From NCBI RefSeq assembly GCF_004342605.1, contig NZ_SLZL01000003.1, positions 248,001 through 312,000 on the forward strand: a stretch of 64,000 nucleotides of DNA. The letters run 5' to 3'. A program made the position numbers and the translations under genes. Of this stretch, positions 7,648 through 18,480 are shown in pieces; position 1 is the first letter of the stretch; every line of letters begins with the position of its first letter. The notes beneath the pieces are model-generated. The model was not told the DNA's origin. It did not search any database and was given only the letters and a program-made list of their open reading frames with translations. This DNA is from Caulobacter sp. BK020 (lineage in GTDB: Bacteria; Pseudomonadota; Alphaproteobacteria; Caulobacterales; Caulobacteraceae).

Positions 7648-8775
7648 ATGGCGGAAGAAATCGACGATCAGGCCGCGATGGCCCAATGGGCCTCCGAGAA
7701 CCCGCCAGGCGGCGAGGTCGGCGCCAACGAGTTTGGCGACTTCAGCGGCGGCATGGGCGGCTGGGACGACGGCGGCGGCGACGGCATGGGCGCCGAGCGC
7801 ATCCTCAACCAGGACGAGATCGACAGCCTGCTGGGCTTCGACATGTCCGGCGACGGCAATGACGACCGCACCGGCATCCGCGCGATCATCAATTCGGCCC
7901 TGGTCTCGTACGAGCGCCTGCCGATGCTGGAAATCGTCTTCGACCGCCTGGTGCGGTTGATGACGACCTCCTTGCGCAACTTCACCTCCGACAACGTCGA
8001 GGTCAGCCTCGACAACATCAGCTCGATCCGCTTCGGCGACTATCTGAACTCGATCCCGCTGCCGGCCATCCTGGCGGTGTTCCGGGCCGAGGAGCTGGAC
8101 AATTACGGCCTGCTGACGGTCGATTCCAACCTGATCTACTCGATCGTCGACGTGCTGCTGGGCGGCCGTCGCGGCACCGCGGCCATGCGTATCGAGGGCC
8201 GTCCCTACACCACCATCGAGCGGGTGCTGGTGCAGCGGATGGTCGAGGTGGTGCTGCACGACGCCAAGGCGGCGTTCGAGCCCCTGCATCCGGTGTCGTT
8301 CAGCCTGGACCGTCTGGAGACCAACCCGCGCTTCGCCGCCATCGCCCGGCCGGCCAACGCCGCCATCCTGGTCAAGCTGCGCATCGACATGGAAGACCGC
8401 GGCGGCCGCATCGAGCTGCTGCTGCCCTACGCCACGCTCGAGCCCATCCGCAAGATGCTGCTGCAGCAGTTCATGGGCGAGAAGTTCGGGCGCGACAATA
8501 TCTGGGAAGGCCACTTGGCCACCGAGCTCTGGACCACCCAGATGGAGGTGCGCGCCGTGCTCGACGAGCAGCAGCTGCCGCTCAGCAAGGTGCTGAACCT
8601 GCAGGTGGGCGACACCCTGATGCTGAACGCCACGCCCGACAGCCCGGTGGAGCTGCGCGCCGGCTCCATTCCGCTGACCCGCGGGCGCATGGGCCGCCGC
8701 AACCATTCGATCGCCGTGCGGGCCGACGCGCCCCTGAGCCCGGCGGCCAAGAAGGCGGTTCAGAAGCTGAAATGA
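7648..8775 (+). CDS. fliM: Flagellar motor switch protein FliM
   Basis: A 375-residue C-ring component. After an acidic Gly-rich N-terminus, LNQDEIDSLLGF (about residues 52-63) is the CheY-binding motif of FliM. The middle domain follows (LPMLEIVFDRLVRLMTTSLRNF), then a FliN-like C-terminal domain (LSKVLNLQVGDTLMLNA). It binds CheY-P and reverses rotor direction. The stop overlaps the next gene by 4 bases (ATGA), indicating translational coupling. Confidence 0.96.
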   Translation: MAEEIDDQAAMAQWASENPPGGEVGANEFGDFSGGMGGWDDGGGDGMGAERILNQDEIDSLLGFDMSGDGNDDRTGIRAIINSALVSYERLPMLEIVFDRLVRLMTTSLRNFTSDNVEVSLDNISSIRFGDYLNSIPLPAILAVFRAEELDNYGLLTVDSNLIYSIVDVLLGGRRGTAAMRIEGRPYTTIERVLVQRMVEVVLHDAKAAFEPLHPVSFSLDRLETNPRFAAIARPANAAILVKLRIDMEDRGGRIELLLPYATLEPIRKMLLQQFMGEKFGRDNIWEGHLATELWTTQMEVRAVLDEQQLPLSKVLNLQVGDTLMLNATPDSPVELRAGSIPLTRGRMGRRNHSIAVRADAPLSPAAKKAVQKLK

Positions 8776-9383
8776 GCGTGACGGCCATCGCCCTCAACGG
8801 TCTGCTGGCGATCCTGCTGCTGATCGCCCTGGCCTTCGGCGTGCGCCTTGAGCGCCGGCTGAAGGCCCTGCGCGACAGCCATGAGGGCTTCGCCAAGGCC
8901 GTGGCCGACCTCGACCGCGCCGCCATGCGCGCCGAGCAGGGCCTGGCCGACCTGCGCGCGGCGACCGACGAAGCCGCCGACACCCTGGCCGACCGCATTT
9001 CCCAGGCCAAGGCGCTGGCCAGCCAGCTGGACGAGCGCCTGAACCGGCCGATCGTCACGCCGCCGCCGATTTCGTCTGCAAGGGAGCCTGGTGTTCGCCC
9101 CGCCGCCGAACCGCGCGCGGTCGAGCCCCGGGCCGCTCCGCGTCCGATCCGCGCACCCGAGCCGGAGCATCCGCCGGAAACCCCGCGCCGCCTGCGGGCC
9201 GAGGACTTCGAGAAGCTGCTGGACCGCGAGGCCCGCATCCCCCGCGACGCCCCGCCGCCTTCCGCCGCACGGCCTTCGGCGCCAAAGGAAACCCCGCGTT
9301 CACGGGCGCGGATAGATGATGACCTGTTCGAGGGCCCGGAAGATCCGCCGCGCCCCGGTTCGACCTTTAGGGGCCGTCGATGA
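8772..9383 (+). CDS. pflI: Probable PflI-type flagellar positioning protein
   Basis: A 203-residue protein overlapping fliM by 4 bases. It has one N-terminal membrane segment (residues 5-25), then a cytoplasmic helical or coiled region rich in Ala, Arg and Glu (to about residue 90), then a long Pro/Arg-rich tail. In C. crescentus a bitopic protein in the fliLM operon, PflI, localises to the flagellated pole and keeps the flagellum polar. Position and architecture fit PflI, but I assign the name from gene order and topology, not from an alignment. Confidence 0.65.
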   Translation: MSVTAIALNGLLAILLLIALAFGVRLERRLKALRDSHEGFAKAVADLDRAAMRAEQGLADLRAATDEAADTLADRISQAKALASQLDERLNRPIVTPPPISSAREPGVRPAAEPRAVEPRAAPRPIRAPEPEHPPETPRRLRAEDFEKLLDREARIPRDAPPPSAARPSAPKETPRSRARIDDDLFEGPEDPPRPGSTFRGRR

Positions 9384-10156
9384 AAAACGTTCCGCGCATC
9401 CTGCCGATCGTCGGGGTCGCCGTGGTCGGCGTGCTCGCCGTCAACGCCCTGGCCGGCGCCAAGTCCGTCCCGGACCTGCTGAGCGGCGCCAAGGCCTTCG
9501 CCGAGGGCGTGGCCAAGCCTGACGCCGAAAAGGCCGCCTCGGCCGCCGACGCCGGCAAGGACGCCGCCGCCAAGGCCCCGCCGGCGGTCTGCGCGCCGTC
9601 GGCCAACGACCTGGCCAAGGAGGCCGGCCTGTCGCCGGCCGAACTGCGTGTGCTGCAGAGCCTGGGCCAGCGTCGCGGCCAGCTGGACCAGCGCGAGCAG
9701 GACATCGACGTCCAGCTGCAGCTGCTGGCCGCCGCCGAGGCCAAGCTCGACGCCAAGATGAAGGCGCTGAACGGCATGAAGGGCGAGATCCAGGGCCTGC
9801 TGGGCCAGGCCGACGCCCAGAAGGAAGCCGAGGCCATGCGCATGGTCACGGTCTATTCGGCCATGAAGCCCAAGGACGCCGCCGCCCGCATGAGCGTGCT
9901 GGACGACAGCGTGCGCCTGCCGATCGCCGCCAAGATGAAGGAGCGCACGCTCTCGATGATCCTGGCCAACATGTCGCCGGCCGACGCCAAGATCCTGACC
10001 GAGCGCCTGGCCAACCGGCTGTCGGCCGACGCCATCGCCAAGCAGCGCGCCGCCCTGGCCGCCGCCGACAAGCCGGCCGCCGACACCGCGGCCCAGGCCG
10101 CTGCGGCGCCGCTGGCCGGCGCGAGCCCGGCCGCCGGCGCCAAGAAGGCCGGCTAG
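9380..10156 (+). CDS. MotE-like flagellar periplasmic protein
   Basis: A 258-residue protein overlapping the previous gene by 4 bases. A single N-terminal hydrophobic segment (residues 7-26) is followed by an Ala-rich linker, a coiled coil at about residues 90-150 (Gln/Glu/Lys heptads), and a C-terminal MgtE-N-like fold (VYSAMKPKDAAARMSVLDDS, then KERTLSMILANMSPADAKIL). This order matches MotE-type proteins, which in rhizobia are chaperones for the periplasmic motor protein MotC. Its place in the fliLM operon supports a motor or basal-body role. No MotC is present in the window. Confidence 0.7.
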   Translation: MKNVPRILPIVGVAVVGVLAVNALAGAKSVPDLLSGAKAFAEGVAKPDAEKAASAADAGKDAAAKAPPAVCAPSANDLAKEAGLSPAELRVLQSLGQRRGQLDQREQDIDVQLQLLAAAEAKLDAKMKALNGMKGEIQGLLGQADAQKEAEAMRMVTVYSAMKPKDAAARMSVLDDSVRLPIAAKMKERTLSMILANMSPADAKILTERLANRLSADAIAKQRAALAAADKPAADTAAQAAAAPLAGASPAAGAKKAG

Positions 10157-10177
10157 GACGGGAGGGCAAGCGCGGGC

Positions 10178-13048
10178 ATGAAGCTGGGGGCGACTCTGAG
10201 ATCGACCGTCGCGGCGATCTGCATCCTCGGGGTCGCCGCCCCGTCGATGTCGGTCTCCGCCGCGCAGACTCACGCCGCCCGCAAGGCCGCCCCGGTCGCC
10301 CGGACCGCGTCGCGCGGGCTGCAGGTCCGCGTCGCCCAGGCGCCCGATTTCACCCGCCTGGAGTTTCCGGGCTCGCGCGGCATGCAAGCCCGCCGCGAGG
10401 GAACCTCGGTGGTGCTGCGCTTTCCGCGTGACGCCAACCCCAATCTCTCGCCGCTGAACGTCGGCCCGCCGCGGTGGGTCAAGGGCGCCCAGGCGCGCCA
10501 TGTCGGCGGTGTGGTCGAGATCGTGGTCGCGCTCGCCGACGACGCCGATTTCCGGGCCGGCAACGCCGACGGCGACGACTTCATCAACCTGTTCGCCCGC
10601 CAGGACGCGCCCCCAGCGCCGGCGTCCGCCGCGGCCGTGGTCGCGCGTCGGCCCAATCCGATGCCGGCCAACGGCGCTGTGCCGGTGAAGTTTTCCAAGG
10701 TCGCCGGCCAGGTCCAGCTCAGCTTCGACTGGGCCAATCCGGCCGGCGCCGCGGTGTTTCGGCGCGGCGAGGCCGTCTGGGTGGTGTTCGACGCCCCGGC
10801 CCGGCTGGACATCGGCAAGCTGCCCGCCAGCACCGGCCAATATCGCAACATCCAGGCCTTCAAGGGCGCCGACTACGCCGCGCTGCGCATCAGCACCCCG
10901 CAGGGCGCGCCGTTCTACGCCGATGGCGTCGGTTCCAACTGGACGATCGCCCTGGGCGCGGGGACCCAGGACTCGCCGGACCCGATCCGCGTGGCCCGCG
11001 ACGACAACGCCAGTCCAGCCACCCTGACCGCCAACGTGGCCGGCACGACCAGGATCGCCTGGGTCTCGGATCCCGCGGTCGGTGACCGTCTGGCGGTGGC
11101 CACCGCCCTGGCCCCGTCCAAGGGCCTGCCGTCGCGCCGCGACTATGTCGAGATGGCCCTGCTCCAATCGGCCACCGGCCTGGCGGTCGAGAGCTATTCC
11201 GGCGACCTGCAGATGACCGCCGAGGGAGACATCGTCCATATCGGCCGGCCCAAGGGGCTGCTGCTGTCCTCGTCGTCCAGCGGCCAGGCCCAGGCCGACG
11301 CCGGGGCCGGCGCGCCCCAGGCCCTGGCCATGCCGGCCCTGGTCGATCCCGAGCACTGGGCCAAGACCGGCTCGGGCGGCTTCATGGCCCGCTATGACGC
11401 CCTGCTGGGCGCGATCCCGGCGGCCGGCGGCGCCGACGGCAAGGGCGATGACACCGCCGCCCGCATGGCCCTGGCCCGCTTCCTGGTTGGCTCCAACCTG
11501 TCGTTCGAGGCGATCGGCGTGCTCAACGCCGCCGGCCGCGCCCACCAGACCCTGATGGGCGATGGCGAGTTCCGCGGCCTGCGCGGCGTGGCCAAGGTGC
11601 TGGCCCGTCGCTATGCCGAGGCCGAGACCGACTTCGCCTCGCCGGTGCTGTCTGACGATCCCTCGGCCGCGATGTGGCGCGGCTACATCGCCAGCAAGAC
11701 CGGCCAGTGGGTCGACGCCAACCAGCGGTTCGCCGAGGGCGCCCGTGCGCTCAACATGTTCCCGGCCCTGTGGCAGGCCCGCTTCCTCGGCGCCCAGGCC
11801 GAGGCGTCGGTCGGGGTCGGCGCGCCCGACACCGCCATCCGCCTGATAAACCAGGCCCTGAAGCTGCCCAACATCCCGGTCGAGGACCAGCTGGAGCTGC
11901 GCCTGACCCTGGCCAAGGCCTTCGAGGCCAAGCACGACGTCCGCGCCCTGCCGGTGTTCCAGGCGATCTCCAAGTGCGGCATCGACCGCCTGGCCGCGCC
12001 GGCCACCCTGCACGCCATCCAGCTGCGCCTGGCCAAGAACCAGATCAGCGCCGACATCGCCGCCAAGGGGCTGGACGCCCTGCGCTTCCGCTGGCGCGGC
12101 GACGGCGTCGAGCTGGACACCATCCGCGCGCTGGGCCAGCTGCAGATCAGGCAGGGCCGCTATCGCGAGGCGCTGGAGGTGCTGCACTCGGCCAGCAACG
12201 TGCAGTCCGACCTGCCGCAGGCCGTCGCCCTGCGCAACGACCTCAACACCGCCTTCCGCAGCCTGTTCCTCGACGGTCTGGCCGACGGCATGCAGCCGAT
12301 CCAGGCGGTGGGCCTGTTCTACGACTTCCAGGACCTGACCCCGATCGGGGCCGACGGCGACCAGATGGTCCGCAACCTGGTGCGCCGCCTGGTCGACGTC
12401 GACCTGCTGGACGAAGCCGCCAAGCTGCTGAAGTATCAGGTCGACAACCGCCTGAACGGCGTGCCCAAGGCCCAGGTGGCCACCGACCTGGCCTGGATCT
12501 ACCTGATGGACCGCAAGCCCGAGAGCGCTCTGGACACCATCAACGCCACCCGCACCACCATCCTGCCGCCGGCTCTGAACGCAGAGCGCCGCCTGGCCAC
12601 CGCCCGCGCCCTGATGGGCCTGGGCCGCTACGACGCGGCGCTGGAGGTGATTGAGGGCGACAAGGGCCGCGACGCCGAGGACGTCCGCGCCGAGGTCGCC
12701 TGGAAACAGCACGCCTGGCCCCAGGCCGGCGCGCTGTACGAACGCGCCCTGGCCGACCGCTGGAAGACGCCCGGCGTTCTGACCCCGGCTGACGAATCCA
12801 AGCTGCTGCGCTCGGCCGTGGCCTTCAGCCTGGCCGACGACGACGCCTCGCTGGGCCGCTTGCGTCAGCGCTATGGCGGTTTCGTCGATGGCGCGCGCAA
12901 TCCCGACGGCCTGCGCGTGGCCCTGGCCGGGGCCGATCCGGGCAGCCTGTCCAGCACCGACTTCAGCAAGGTCACCGCCGACAACGAGGCCTTCAACGGC
13001 TGGGTGGCCAAGATGAAGGACCGCTTCCGGGCCCAGGCGAGCAACTAA
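10178..13048 (+). CDS. Large periplasmic TPR-repeat protein of the flagellar operon
   Basis: A 956-residue exported protein, last in the fliL operon and 21 bp after the MotE-like gene. Residues 1-29 are a signal peptide (cleavage near SAAQ). Residues about 45-145 resemble an AMIN-like beta domain (VRVAQAPDFTRLEFPGSRGM and FRAGNADGDDFINLF), which often binds cell wall or secretin-like partners. From about residue 420 to the end there are degenerate TPR helices. I do not know a named family member. Gene order suggests flagellar assembly or motor coupling in the periplasm. Confidence 0.75.
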   Translation: MKLGATLRSTVAAICILGVAAPSMSVSAAQTHAARKAAPVARTASRGLQVRVAQAPDFTRLEFPGSRGMQARREGTSVVLRFPRDANPNLSPLNVGPPRWVKGAQARHVGGVVEIVVALADDADFRAGNADGDDFINLFARQDAPPAPASAAAVVARRPNPMPANGAVPVKFSKVAGQVQLSFDWANPAGAAVFRRGEAVWVVFDAPARLDIGKLPASTGQYRNIQAFKGADYAALRISTPQGAPFYADGVGSNWTIALGAGTQDSPDPIRVARDDNASPATLTANVAGTTRIAWVSDPAVGDRLAVATALAPSKGLPSRRDYVEMALLQSATGLAVESYSGDLQMTAEGDIVHIGRPKGLLLSSSSSGQAQADAGAGAPQALAMPALVDPEHWAKTGSGGFMARYDALLGAIPAAGGADGKGDDTAARMALARFLVGSNLSFEAIGVLNAAGRAHQTLMGDGEFRGLRGVAKVLARRYAEAETDFASPVLSDDPSAAMWRGYIASKTGQWVDANQRFAEGARALNMFPALWQARFLGAQAEASVGVGAPDTAIRLINQALKLPNIPVEDQLELRLTLAKAFEAKHDVRALPVFQAISKCGIDRLAAPATLHAIQLRLAKNQISADIAAKGLDALRFRWRGDGVELDTIRALGQLQIRQGRYREALEVLHSASNVQSDLPQAVALRNDLNTAFRSLFLDGLADGMQPIQAVGLFYDFQDLTPIGADGDQMVRNLVRRLVDVDLLDEAAKLLKYQVDNRLNGVPKAQVATDLAWIYLMDRKPESALDTINATRTTILPPALNAERRLATARALMGLGRYDAALEVIEGDKGRDAEDVRAEVAWKQHAWPQAGALYERALADRWKTPGVLTPADESKLLRSAVAFSLADDDASLGRLRQRYGGFVDGARNPDGLRVALAGADPGSLSSTDFSKVTADNEAFNGWVAKMKDRFRAQASN

Positions 13049-13335
13049 GACTTCGTTCGCGTCGCTTCGCATTCGCTGGTCAGGTCGAACTGGCCCTGCC
13101 CACATTGGGCATGATTCCTCCCTCAGGCCTCGCCTGCGCGGTCGTCATTTGCGACTCGGCCGCGTTTCGTCTGCTCAAGCGGTGAACCTTCGCGTTCGAA
13201 AAGCGATTGGTCTGCTGGCGGCCCAGGCCCAAACGCCTTAGTTAGACGCCGCGCGCGCGATCCTGTCGGGACGTCGACACGGGGCTTTGGTCCTCACGGG
13301 ACGGGGTCCGCTTGCATTGCTCGCGAGGGCGTGGC
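13049..13335. other. Non-coding stretch before the zwf operon
   Basis: This gap separates the flagellar operon from zwf. I see no supported gene or strong hairpin in it. It must hold the zwf promoter, since the operator at 13336-13351 directly follows, but I could not place -35 and -10 boxes with confidence. Confidence 0.5.
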
Positions 13336-13351
13336 ATGACAACGTTGTCAT
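13336..13351. promoter_or_regulatory. LacI-family operator before zwf
   Basis: ATGACAACGTTGTCAT is a perfect 16-bp palindrome ending 3 bases before the zwf GTG. Near-identical sites precede the LacI-type regulator gene and pyk. Its central CG and perfect symmetry are typical of LacI-family sites. The bound regulator is probably the product of 18481-19497. Confidence 0.8.
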
Positions 13352-13354
13352 AGG

Positions 13355-14827
13355 GTGGAAGCTTTGGCCAAAGAAACAAACGCTGACCAGACGGGTCGCG
13401 AAGTGCTGGTTCTGCTGGGCGGCGCGGGGGATCTCGCGCTGCGCATGTTGTTGCCTTCGCTGTATTTTCTCGAAGTCGACCGTCTGCTGCCGCACGATCT
13501 GCGGATCATCGGCCTGGCCCGTCACGACCACACCGCCGACAGCTATCGCAAGCTGGTGCGCGAGCAATTGGGCAAGCGGGCCACTGTCGAGGAATCGGCC
13601 TGGAATCGCCTGGCCGCCCGCCTGGATTATCTGTCCGTCGACATCACGCAGGAAGCCGGCGCCAAGGCCCTGGCCGAGAAGATCGGCAAGCACGGCGATC
13701 TGGTCGTCTATTTCGCCCTGTCGCCCAGCCTCTACGGCTCGGTCTGCGGCGCCCTGCAGGCTGCGGGCCTGACCGGCCCCAGGACGCGCCTGGTGCTGGA
13801 AAAGCCGATCGGCAAGGATTTCGCCAGCTCGTGCGTGATCAACGGCGCGGTCGGCGCGGTGGTCGACGAGAGCCAGATCTTCCGCATCGACCACTATCTG
13901 GGCAAGGAGACGGTCCAGAACCTGACCGCCCTGCGTTTCGGCAACGTGCTGTTCGAGCCCCTGTGGGACAACAAGCACATCGACCACGTGCAGATCACCA
14001 TCGCCGAGACCGAGAAGGTCGGCGAGCGTTGGCCCTATTACGACGAGTACGGCGCCCTGCGCGACATGCTGCAGAACCATCTGCTGCAGCTGCTGTGCCT
14101 GGTGGCCATGGAGGCTCCGTCGGGCTTTGATCCGGACGCGGTCCGCGACGAGAAGGTCAAGGTGCTGCGGTCCCTGCGTCCGTTCACCAAGGCCAATGTC
14201 GCCCACGACACCGTGCGCGGTCAGTACGTGGCGGGCGTGGTCGAGGGCACGGCCCGCGAAGGCTATCTGGAAGAGGTCGGCAAGCCGTCCAAGACCGAGA
14301 CCTTCGTGGCCATGAAGGTCGACATCGACAACTGGCGCTGGGCCGGCGTGCCGTTCTTCCTGCGCACCGGCAAGAACCTGCCCGACCGCCGCACCCAGAT
14401 CGTCGTGCAGTTCAAGCCCGTGCCGCACAACATCTTCGGCGCCGCCGCCCAGGCCGAGACCAAGGCCAACCGCCTGGTCATCGACCTGCAGCCGGACGAG
14501 GATATCTCGCTGACCGTGATGACCAAGCGGCCGGGCCTGTCGGAGGAGGGCATGCGCCTGCAGTCCTTGCCGCTGTCCCTGGCCATGAGCGCGGCCGGAA
14601 GCCGTCGCCGCATCGCCTACGAGAAGCTGCTGCTGGACGTGTTCCGCGGCGACCGTACCCTGTTCGTGCGCCGCGACGAGGTCGAGCAGGCCTGGAAGTT
14701 CGTGGACGGCGTCTCGGCCGCCTGGGCCGAGGCCAAGATCGAGCCCGCGCCCTACGCCGCCGGCACCTGGGGGCCGCACAGCGCCACCGCGCTGATCTCG
14801 CCCCAGGGCCGGGCCTGGAACGAGTAG
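13355..14827 (+). CDS. zwf: Glucose-6-phosphate 1-dehydrogenase
   Basis: A 490-residue enzyme that oxidises glucose-6-phosphate to 6-phosphogluconolactone with NADP or NAD, the first step into the Entner-Doudoroff pathway. Visible motifs are the nucleotide-binding loop GGAGDLALRMLLPSLYFL (the family norm is GASGDLAxRKLLPALY), the EKPIGKD segment, and the active-site RIDHYLGKE. GTG 13355 is the first usable start because the operator carries an in-frame TGA at 13337-13339; TTG 13364 is an alternative. It heads zwf-pgl-edd-glk with gaps of only 2-5 bases. Confidence 0.96.
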   Translation: MEALAKETNADQTGREVLVLLGGAGDLALRMLLPSLYFLEVDRLLPHDLRIIGLARHDHTADSYRKLVREQLGKRATVEESAWNRLAARLDYLSVDITQEAGAKALAEKIGKHGDLVVYFALSPSLYGSVCGALQAAGLTGPRTRLVLEKPIGKDFASSCVINGAVGAVVDESQIFRIDHYLGKETVQNLTALRFGNVLFEPLWDNKHIDHVQITIAETEKVGERWPYYDEYGALRDMLQNHLLQLLCLVAMEAPSGFDPDAVRDEKVKVLRSLRPFTKANVAHDTVRGQYVAGVVEGTAREGYLEEVGKPSKTETFVAMKVDIDNWRWAGVPFFLRTGKNLPDRRTQIVVQFKPVPHNIFGAAAQAETKANRLVIDLQPDEDISLTVMTKRPGLSEEGMRLQSLPLSLAMSAAGSRRRIAYEKLLLDVFRGDRTLFVRRDEVEQAWKFVDGVSAAWAEAKIEPAPYAAGTWGPHSATALISPQGRAWNE

Positions 14828-14829
14828 GC

Positions 14830-15531
14830 GTGGCGACCATGACCCTCCCCAAGATCGAGGCCTTCGCCACCCGCGAGGCGCTGTACGACGCCGCCGCCTC
14901 GGTCGTTGCTTCGGCCCTGACGCAGGCCGTGGCCAAGCGCGGCCAGGCCGGGTTCGCCGCCACCGGCGGCTCGACCCCGGCCCCGGTCTACGACCGGCTG
15001 GCGACCATGACCGTCCCCTGGGATCAGGTCGTGGTCACCCTGACCGACGAGCGTTTCGTGCCGCCGTCCGACCCCAGCAGCAACGAGGGTCTGGTTCGCC
15101 GGCATCTGCTGACGGGGGAGGCGGCCAAGGCCGGTTTCGCGCCGCTCTATTTCGACGGCGTGGCCCAGGACGAGGTTCCGGCCAAGGCGGAGGCCGGGGT
15201 CGCCAGGGCGCTGCCGTTCGGCGTGACCCTGCTGGGCGTCGGTCCCGACGGCCACTTCGCCTCGCTGTTCCTCGGCAATCCGAAACTGGCGGAAGGCCTG
15301 GACCCGGCGTCGGAGCGGACGGTGATCGCCGTGCCGCCCGGCCAGCCGGCGCCGGACCTGCCCCGGATCAGCTTGACCTTCCAGGCGTTGATCCAGTCGT
15401 CGCTGATCGTCCTGCTGGTCACCGGCGGCGCCAAGAAGACGTTGCTCGAAGGTCCGGTCGATCAGGCCTTGCCGATCGCCGCGATTCTGAACCAGGACCG
15501 CGCCCCGGTCCGTATCCTCTGGGCGGAGTAG
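14830..15531 (+). CDS. pgl: 6-phosphogluconolactonase (DevB/SOL family)
   Basis: A 233-residue enzyme hydrolysing 6-phosphogluconolactone to 6-phosphogluconate. Motifs include [15 protein letters not shown] near residue 41, [22 protein letters not shown], and [14 protein letters not shown], all typical of the glucosamine-6-phosphate isomerase-like lactonase fold. GTG 14830 begins 2 bases after the zwf stop; an internal ATG three codons later is possible. The second step of the operon's pathway. Confidence 0.94.
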   Translation: MATMTLPKIEAFATREALYDAAASVVASALTQAVAKRGQAGFAATGGSTPAPVYDRLATMTVPWDQVVVTLTDERFVPPSDPSSNEGLVRRHLLTGEAAKAGFAPLYFDGVAQDEVPAKAEAGVARALPFGVTLLGVGPDGHFASLFLGNPKLAEGLDPASERTVIAVPPGQPAPDLPRISLTFQALIQSSLIVLLVTGGAKKTLLEGPVDQALPIAAILNQDRAPVRILWAE

Positions 15532-15535
15532 TCCC

Positions 15536-17347
<1,812 letters not shown>

Positions 17348-17350
17348 GAA

Positions 17351-18349
17351 GTGATGGACATGAGCGGCTTGAACTCCATCGGGCTTGGCCTGGTCGGCGA
17401 CATCGGCGGAACCAACGCGCGGTTCGCTCTGGTCGATTTCGATGGGGGAGATCCCAAGCTGATCGAACCCACCTCCTATAAGGGCGAGGACTACGGCCAA
17501 GCCGAGGACGCCGTCGAAGCCTATCTGGACAAGATGGGCGTGCGGCATCCGGATCTGGCGGTGGTCGCCGTCGCCGGCCCTATCGAGCACGGCGCCGTGC
17601 AGTTCACCAACAGCGACTGGAAGCTGTCGGAGGACAGCCTTCGCCGGGCCGGCGGCTTCCGCTCGGCCAGGCTGATCAACGACTTCACCGCCCAGGCCCT
17701 GGCCGCCCCGCGCCTGGCGCCCAAGGACCTGCGCCAGATCGGTCCGCACCAGACCTCCGGCGAGGGCGACCTGGCGATCATCGGCCCCGGCACCGGCTTC
17801 GGCGCGGCGGGCATGGTGCGTCGGCACGGGGTCGAGACGCCCCTGACCACCGAAGGCGGCCACATCGCCTTCGCCCCGTTCGACGAGATCGAGATCGAGA
17901 TTCTCCGCATCCTGATGCAGCGGTTCGGCCGCTGCTCGATCGAGCGGATCCTGTCGGGCCCCGGCATGGAGGACCTGCACATGGCCCTGGCCGAGGTTGA
18001 GGGCCGCCAGACCGAAGAGCTGACCGCCAAGCAGATCACCGAGCACGGCGTGGCCGGCGACGCCTGTTGCAAGGTCACGATCGACCGGTTCTGCGCCATT
18101 CTCGGCTCGGCGGCCGGCGACCTTGCCATGGCGCTGGGCGCCCGGGGCGGGGTGTTCATCGCCGGCGGGATCGCGCCGCGGATCATCGACCTGCTGGAAG
18201 AGGGCCAGTTCCGCGAGCGATTCGAATCGAAGGGCCGGCTCAGCGACTACACCCGCGCCATCCCGACTCACGTGGTGATGAACCCGCACACCGCCCTGAT
18301 CGGCGCGGCCGTGGCCATGACGCCGGACGGCAAGGCGGCCATTTCGTAG
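17351..18349 (+). CDS. glk: Glucokinase, bacterial Glk family
   Basis: A protein of up to 332 residues that phosphorylates glucose with ATP. Family motifs are the phosphate loop GDIGGTNARFALV, LINDFTAQALAAPRL, GPGTGFGAAG and LALGARGGVFIAGGI. Three in-frame starts compete: GTG 17351, ATG 17354 and ATG 17360. AGGAA at 17346-17350 is best spaced for ATG 17360, which would shorten the product by three residues. It closes the operon, supplying glucose-6-phosphate to zwf. Confidence 0.94.
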   Translation: MMDMSGLNSIGLGLVGDIGGTNARFALVDFDGGDPKLIEPTSYKGEDYGQAEDAVEAYLDKMGVRHPDLAVVAVAGPIEHGAVQFTNSDWKLSEDSLRRAGGFRSARLINDFTAQALAAPRLAPKDLRQIGPHQTSGEGDLAIIGPGTGFGAAGMVRRHGVETPLTTEGGHIAFAPFDEIEIEILRILMQRFGRCSIERILSGPGMEDLHMALAEVEGRQTEELTAKQITEHGVAGDACCKVTIDRFCAILGSAAGDLAMALGARGGVFIAGGIAPRIIDLLEEGQFRERFESKGRLSDYTRAIPTHVVMNPHTALIGAAVAMTPDGKAAIS

Positions 18350-18417
18350 GGCTTTCGGCTCGCGGTCGCGGCTTCTGGTCCCTCAAGGTGAGATTTCCAC
18401 TGGAAGTGGGCTCGCCT

Positions 18418-18431
18418 TGACAAGGTTGTCA
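18418..18431. promoter_or_regulatory. LacI-family operator before the regulator gene
   Basis: TGACAAGGTTGTCA matches the zwf operator at 13 of 14 positions; only one central base differs (GG for CG). It lies 49 bp upstream of the TTG start of the LacI-type gene, suggesting autoregulation. A separate short palindrome, TTCCACTGGAA, sits at 18395-18405. Confidence 0.7.
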
Positions 18432-18480
18432 TGCCTTTATTGCGTCGCTTGTCGATTTCCGACGCTTCGCGAGGCCGGTC

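Noticed and set aside
8582..13105. A 1507-codon open frame on the minus strand across fliM to the TPR gene
   Set aside because: It is antisense to five well-supported flagellar genes. Long stop-free antisense frames are expected in very GC-rich DNA, and the translation is low complexity with no domain.
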